Below are positions 6,375-10,674 of a stretch of 10,674 bases of DNA, piece by piece (position 1 is the first letter of the stretch; every line of letters begins with the position of its first letter). The position numbers and the translations under genes are program-made. The notes beneath the pieces are model-generated. The model had not been told where the DNA came from and ran no database searches. It saw nothing but the letters and a program-made list of their open reading frames with translations. The DNA is from JBPBPI01 sp050954885 (lineage in GTDB: Bacteria; Pseudomonadota; Alphaproteobacteria; Caedimonadales; Caedimonadaceae): NCBI GenBank assembly GCA_050954885.1, contig JBPBPI010000196.1, forward strand, positions 1-10,674, in the 5' to 3' direction.

Positions 6375-7156
6375 ATGGAATATGGAACAATGGAACTCGG
6401 CGGCACACCACCTCTGCCTTCCCCTCAACCAGACTTCGAACAGGCCGTTAACGGCGCTGAGGTGGCCAACTTCTTCAGCAGCGGCCAAGTCTGGACCCAT
6501 GGGACTCGCGTCTTCGTGCAGTCTTCGCAACTTGCGGCGCTCAAGTCATAGACCATCTGCTTTCACTCCATGCTGGATCTACCACTGATGGTGGTTTGCG
6601 CCCATGGGCCTGCCTGTACGCCAACTTCGTCACCTCGTCTCTTCCGACTACACAGACAAAGTGCTCTCTCACATCCAGCACGGCATTGCCACTGACAAGG
6701 CCATCCTCCTCCATGGCGGCATCTCTCCGCCTGCTGTTTCTACGCCGTACACGTCCGGATTCTGGATCCAGCTCACCGTCTTCACAAACTGCACCGATAG
6801 CATACGTATCACTACTGAGGAGATATCTGGGCCGGTTCTTTTTATTCTGTCCTCCTCCTCCATCGCCGAAGCTATACAGCGCGCTAACACTACCAAGGTA
6901 GGGCTCGCGGCAGGTGTTTTGGAAGGATATGATGGAATGCCACCAGGTATGCCATCTTGAGGCCAGCATTACACGGGCGAATACATGGGGCGAGAGCCAG
7001 ACTGAGATAAATGTTGGAGGCTGGATGATGAGCGGACTGGGAGTCGAGAATACGAGGAGAGGGCTGAATGCGTGGGTCAGAGAGTGCAGCACATCGGTGG
7101 AGGGGAGCAGGATTGTAGGACTGCGTTCTCGACAGGCCTGGTTCTCGAAGCTGTGA
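6375..7156 (+). pseudogene. betaine-aldehyde-dehydrogenase-like pseudogene, copy B
   Basis: This is the better-preserved copy. One 58-codon frame (6375-6551) runs from MELGG (6390 on, with the catalytic Glu) through DFEQAVNGAEVANFFSSG to the active-site loop GQVWTHGTRVFV. Trp (codon 6492-6494) again replaces the catalytic Cys, and a stop follows at 6549-6551. A second frame (6604-6963) carries VSSDYTDKVLSHIQHGI, AILLHGG, GFWIQLTVFTNCTDS, EEISGPVLFIL and GLAAGV. The third (to 7156) carries NTWGESQTE, VGGWMMSGLGVEN and LNAWVRECST. The NAD-binding N-terminal half is missing. Compared with copy A it lacks the frameshift near 478 and keeps ELGG and MMSGLG, which match the family better. The shared Trp and the shared frameshift before FWKD (6917) show that inactivation predates the duplication. 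Confidence 0.85.
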
Positions 7157-7178
7157 TCGAGATACTATACAGTACGCT

Positions 7179-7262
7179 GCCAGTCCTGAGTCCTAGAACT
7201 AAGCATGCCAGTCCCAAGTCCCAGATCTACGCATGCCAGTCCCAAGTCCTAGATCTACGCAT
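7179..7262. repeat. 28-bp minisatellite, three units
   Basis: Three 28-bp units (7179-7206, 7207-7234, 7235-7262), each beginning gccagtcc and ending acgcat or aagcat. The first unit carries two variants (gaactaagcat). Copy A has two units at the same place. Confidence 0.95.
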
Positions 7263-7339
7263 ACGTCTGGAAAACTCTGCCGACATCGAACAGTGCGCCT
7301 CGGACAAACAGCGTGTCCCTTGTTAGCCTGTCCCTCCTT

Positions 7340-7884
7340 CTCTGATCACCTCGCTGATTTCATATCTAGCCTTATCCCATTCGGACCTGGGGTCGAGGAT
7401 AGTTCTAATACCTGTAACCATACTTTCAGACATCGCTTCCTCAACACTGCAATCCTATTATCATACGGTCCCTCATGCAGCTTCCTATTACCATCATTCC
7501 CCCCCCCCCCCACCTTCGCATGTTCTGCACAAAGACCTTTTTCATTTCCCTGACTCCCTATGCTTCCTTGCACATCCAATTTACATACGTTTTATTGAAC
7601 AGCTTCGTAAAGGTCTGTAGATGCTTGCCTTGACTGTGGGAACTGGCCGTTCCTCTATTTGTTCCTCTCTTGAGCGTTCTTCTCTTGCATAGTAATGGTC
7701 TCTCCGGCGGTAGTCTTCTGCGTGATAGTCTCTTTTTCGAGGTGTGCCTGAGTAGTCCCCTTCTCCTTTGCTCGATAGTGGATCCGGAATCTAGTCAACT
7801 CGTCCTGCTAAGTTCTCATCCTCAGCCCAACCATCCCTTCTTCCTCTACGCCAGCCGGTGTTCCGTCAGGTCTTTTTGTAGCTT
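7340..7884 (-). pseudogene. decayed minus-strand coding sequence, copy B
   Basis: The counterpart of 1290-1898. On the minus strand, repeat S at 7640-7786 again encodes the Lys/Glu/Thr-rich peptide, and 7340-7480 contains DPRSEWDKARYEISEVIREG in one frame. Stops and frame changes fall at much the same places as in copy A, which suggests decay before duplication. Copy B additionally has a run of 13 Cs (7499-7511) where copy A has ttcttcccccgcc. No protein family is recognised. Confidence 0.4.
7499..7511. repeat. poly(C) run of 13
   Basis: Thirteen consecutive Cs (G on the minus strand) replace the ttcttccccc sequence seen in copy A near 1520. This is a homopolymer expansion or a possible base-calling artefact. 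Confidence 0.9.
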
Positions 7885-8040
7885 TTATTTCAATATTTTT
7901 TCAATGTTATTTACGTCTTGTCTGAGTCTGTGATGATGTTAGACCAGGCAATTTCTTCCGCGTGTTTGTGTGTGGGCCTTTAGCACCGATGTCTACGCTA
8001 AGTTGGTTTGATATGTACTTTCTTTTGGTGAGGGTCAATC
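7885..8040 (-). mobile_element. ~157-bp retroposon-like insertion, copy B
   Basis: The same insert as at 1899-2057, in the same position relative to repeat S, but with an interrupted T-rich end (atattttttcaatgtta). It was therefore present before the segmental duplication. About 17 bp after it, copy B leaves the shared sequence. Confidence 0.45.
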
Positions 8041-8057
8041 CTCTGCGGCTACTTTTG

Positions 8058-8192
8058 TTGCTGGAGGGATTATGATCTGTCTGAGGATCTTGGCTGGGTA
8101 TATTGTGAAGTAATCCTGCGGCCCTTTCTGGCTGCTGCTGAATATTGCTTGAGAAGGCTACTGCACCAATCCTTCTTGACGAAGTACCTGGG
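8058..8192. other. junction sequence between duplication B and LINE
   Basis: 135 bp not found elsewhere in the window. On the + strand, its right part has a frame reading KATAPILLDEVPGLMDPG that continues into the LINE-matching sequence up to the ORF2 start, so this end may be the tail of LINE ORF1. The left part has stops. Copy A reaches its LINE fragment only after a further 1.2 kb of other sequence. Confidence 0.4.
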
Positions 8193-10070
8193 CTTATGGA
8201 TCCTGGATGCATGGTGTCTGGTCCCATTCACCTCTCAGTCTACAACAATTCCACCAAAAAATTACAGATATGGATGTCTACTACAACGATAAGGATCTTT
8301 CAACTCAATGTATTCTAAACTAGTACAAATACCGAGACAGCACTTCGATTTGCACCTACCTACCAACAATATTGATATTCTTGCTATCCAAGAGCCCTAT
8401 CTTGCCCCCCTACCAAAGTATGATGGAGATCAAGAACAATCCAGTAAAAGAGCTATCAATTACCCCTCCTTCTCACAGGACCTCTCCCCAGCTGTCAATA
8501 ACAACAGGCCTAGGGTGACTTTCTCTATCTCAAAATTCACCAAAGTACAAACTACTCTAATCAGATATAACAACAACAATTATTCAGACTTCTTAGCATT
8601 GAATGTCAAGTTGCATAAACGTGATTTCTAATTTCTCAACTCCCACACGCAAGGACACCTTTCCACTTTCACCTCAGTTTTCAAGGACACAGATATTGCC
8701 CCTCACACAAAAGCCTTTCTACTGGGTGATTTCAACAACGCCAACCTATGTAGAAGGCCCACCACTAATAGGTTTACAAGCTTTCCAGAAATTGTAGATT
8801 AGGCAGCCAACCAAGATCCCCAATTACTCAATACGCCTAGAGCACACACTTTCTACAGGAGGCAACATGACTAGAAGCAGCATCGTTAATCTCTCGTTTG
8901 CCTCTCCGGGCCTAGCAGCAAAACTAGACTCCTGGGCTACCACCAATCTGGTTACTTGCCAATATACAATACTATCCAGAACTGGCAAAGCCCATTTTTA
9001 GCAACACTCCTACCCCACTTACAGATCCCATGGACAAAGCAGCATAAGCACTCACTTCAGGCATACAGAAAGCAGCTTAAGCATGTATTCCCTTTGTAAA
9101 ATAGGAATGCAAGGAAAGCTAAGGTGGACAGAGGAACCCAGTCAGGTTAGTGAGAAGCAAAACAAAGCTAGAGCTCACCTTCAGAACAACAGATGACAAG
9201 AGGAAAACTCCACAAAAAAGATCTTATGAGAAGAAATATCTATCTTTTAGCTAATGCAAACTTCCCGATGAGTGTAAAGAGAGCGAAGGCTAGGCACTCG
9301 AATGACTTCCTCACCAAAGGGACTCCTGATGAAATCTGGAAGGCATTCAAATATACTAGCCCCACCAAGCTAGAAAAATTGCAACAGGGTCAAATCTGCC
9401 CAAGGGGCCCTTCAAACTGACTTGAAAGACAAATGCTTAGCATTAAGAGAAGGCCTATATCCTATTCCTCCTCAAGCTCGTACCCCTGATTAGATACAAT
9501 ACACACTTTTGAACTAGGAACAGCCCTTGCTCACCAGAAAGGAAATCCTACAGGCCTGTTTAGAAGCATGCATAGGCAAGACTTTAAGACTAGATACCAT
9601 CTCCTCAGAAATAGTATACCAGAGATTCTTAGCTTGACCAGTTTAGCTCTTGCAAACTCTGTTTAAGCATCACTGCTCTAAACCTGTCTTATGTTGATGA
9701 TGTTTTAATCTCTATTGCCACTACTGCCCTCAAAATAATATCACCAAATTGCAAATGGAAGCTGACAGACTTCTGTAGGCAGCATCACAAATGGCTATCG
9801 AATTTGATGAGAAATATATAGATCTCACAAACTTTACCAAAATTAGAAAACTAACACCAGGATTTAAGTTACAAGAAGGAAAGATGAAGTCAGCCAGGGA
9901 GATATCAAATAGGTGGGAATACGCTTTGGTGCCTCTCTCTTATTAAGAAACTTATTAATATTAGAGTAGCCAAAGCTATAGCAGGCCTCTACAAAATATC
10001 TATACTCACAAAGACAGAGAGAGATCTTTCAGGATTAACAGTTAGACAGGTATACCTACCACGTGTCTAG
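8183..10070 (+). mobile_element. Tad1/I-type LINE, degenerate AT-rich copy 2
   Basis: ORF2 begins at ATG 8274 (MSTTTIRIFQLNV). After a frameshift comes the endonuclease: NNIDILAIQEPYL (catalytic Glu), NNRPRVTFSISK and YSDFLALNV, then LLGDFNNANL (GDFN near 8725-8736) and SSIVNLSFASPGL (near 8876-8913). A linker frame (9193-9420) has RAKARHSNDFL and DEIWKAFKYTSP, typical just before fungal LINE reverse transcriptases. LTRKEILQACLEAC and DTISSEIVYQRF follow near 9530-9630. The catalytic SYVDDVLISIAT (YVDD at 9690-9701) then comes only ~50 bp later, so most of the palm/fingers is deleted. MEADRLL, IEFDEKYIDLTNFTK and VAKAIAGLYK continue to about 10070, where similarity stops before the RNase H and C-terminal parts. 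Stops and frameshifts are frequent, so the element is dead. Confidence 0.88.
9193..9420 (+). pseudogene. LINE ORF2 linker to reverse transcriptase
   Basis: The longest undisturbed part of LINE copy 2 after the endonuclease. Its 75 codons carry KRAKARHSNDFLTKGTPDEI followed by WKAFKYTSP, which matches the AKRxHW..FL....PxDIWKAxKYT pattern that precedes the reverse transcriptase domain in fungal Tad1-like ORF2 proteins. The ATG is internal, not a true start. A stop at 9418-9420 ends the frame. Confidence 0.75.
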
Positions 10071-10160
10071 AATATTGATTGCTTCGAGTCCCGGGAGAAC
10101 GCTTCTCGTCTTAGCTTTCCTCCCTTACTAGACGAGTAATAGATATGCCCCGGACAGTAA
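10071..10160. other. transition between LINE and subtelomeric repeat
   Basis: About 90 bp of unique, C-containing sequence. It includes gagaa-cgc-ttctc (10095-10107) and an interrupted inverted repeat, ctcgtc at 10105-10110 with gacgag at 10131-10136; the arms extend to ttag and cta with one bulge. No gene is seen. It marks the point where the broken LINE gives way to telomere-associated repeats. Confidence 0.6.
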
Positions 10161-10626
10161 AAAAGTAATGGTGAGAAGGTAATAGTAAAAAATTGAAGGG
10201 GGTACAGCCAGAAAGGTAATGGTAGGAAAGTGAAGATCAAAAGGTAATGGTGAGATGGTAAGAGGAGAAGGGTAAAGGTAAAAAGGTGATGGTGAGAAAA
10301 CAAGAGTCAAGGGATGAAGATGGAAATGAAAAGATAAGAAAGTGAAGGAAGATAAGAAGATGATAATATAAGGGTAAAATTAAAAGGGTAATGATAAGAG
10401 GGTGAAAGTAAAAGGGTATAAATAAAATGGTGATAGGAAAAAAGTGATGAGGTAAGGATAAAATGGTGATAATAAAAGGGTGATGGTAAGATGGTAATGA
10501 TAAGGAGGTGGAAGTAAAATAGTGAAGTAAAGTATTAAGTAAAATGGTGATAGTGAAAAGGTAGGAGTAAAAAGGTAATGATAGAAAGGTGGTAGTGAAA
10601 GGAGATAAGAAGTAAAATAGTGAAGT
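10161..10626 (+). repeat. degenerate G/A/T subtelomeric repeat
   Basis: About 465 bp built from loose variants of aaaaggtaatggtgaga / aaaagggtgatgataag. Cs are rare up to 10308 and absent afterwards. The unit is too variable for a fixed period by eye, but ggtaatg, ggtgatgg, gtaaaa and agggtgaa recur throughout. It joins the telomere without a break (gaagtaaggg then ttaggg). Minus-strand frames here (10067-10310) merely translate the repeat into Phe/Leu/Ser/Pro-rich sequence and are not genes. Confidence 0.9.
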
Positions 10627-10674
10627 AAGGGTTAGGGTTAGGGTTAGGGTTAGGGTTAGGGTTAGGGTTAGGGT
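10626..10674 (+). repeat. telomere, (TTAGGG)n
   Basis: One variant unit TAAGGG (10626-10631) is followed by seven perfect TTAGGG units (10632-10673) and a final T. The G-rich strand runs 5' to 3' toward the window end, as at a right-hand chromosome terminus. TTAGGG is the usual telomere repeat of filamentous ascomycetes, though animals and some other eukaryotes share it. Confidence 0.97.

Larger units (their letters stand above)
5947..8057. repeat. segmental duplication copy B
   Basis: The counterpart of 1-2072 in the same orientation, with the same order of components. It is ~39 bp longer over the matched part, mainly from a third 28-bp minisatellite unit and a longer C tract. The right breakpoint lies at ggctacttttg (to 8057), after which B runs into sequence not found after copy A. 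Confidence 0.93.

Noticed and set aside
10080..10115. tRNA-like T-loop sequence (cttcgagtcccggg)
   Set aside because: The bases on either side do not pair into a T stem, and no D or anticodon arm is present upstream.
10067..10310. Minus-strand frames rich in Phe, Leu, Ser and Pro, resembling a membrane protein
   Set aside because: They translate the subtelomeric low-complexity repeat. The hydrophobic look comes from the T/C-rich strand.

Overview
This is a eukaryotic, most likely filamentous ascomycete, chromosome end. The + strand runs off the right-hand end in seven perfect TTAGGG units plus one base (10632-10674). The next 460 bp inward are a degenerate G/A/T-rich subtelomeric repeat with almost no C. 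The two protein families I recognise fit a fungal subtelomere: LINE retrotransposons of the Tad1/I type, and an aldehyde dehydrogenase most like betaine-aldehyde dehydrogenase. I cannot name the species. No intact full-length gene is visible; almost everything is a pseudogene, a transposon fragment or a repeat.

Layout. (1) 1-2072 and 5947-8057 are two copies (A and B) of a ~2.1 kb segmental duplication. Each holds, in order: a minus-strand coiled-coil gene fragment, a short repeat (R), the 3' half of an aldehyde dehydrogenase pseudogene on +, a 28-bp minisatellite (two units in A, three in B), more decayed minus-strand sequence, and a ~157-bp insertion with a T-rich end. (2) 2058-3225 continues the minus-strand relic beyond the duplicated part, including its longest coiled-coil stretch. 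(3) 3285-3851 is the 5' end of an AT-rich LINE ORF2 (endonuclease domain). A 5'-truncated, GC-richer LINE 3' end (3866-4527) sits inside it, flanked by a perfect 14-bp target-site duplication. (4) 4542-5946 is a scrambled region with no intact gene: a ~167-bp tandem duplication, short tandem repeats, two more R copies and a third, shorter aldehyde dehydrogenase 3' fragment. (5) 8150-10070 is a second, longer copy of the AT-rich LINE. It shows recognisable endonuclease and reverse transcriptase motifs, but also stops, frameshifts and an internal deletion. It stops inside its own coding region near the subtelomeric repeat.

No genes here work together today. The window reads as a record of subtelomeric turnover. 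A damaged metabolic gene and a coiled-coil gene were duplicated as a block. LINEs inserted, one inside another, and the chromosome end was capped beyond a broken LINE. The paralogous copies help date events: the aldehyde dehydrogenase lost its catalytic cysteine and gained a frameshift before A and B diverged, whereas another frameshift and the nested LINE insertion are seen only on the copy-A side.
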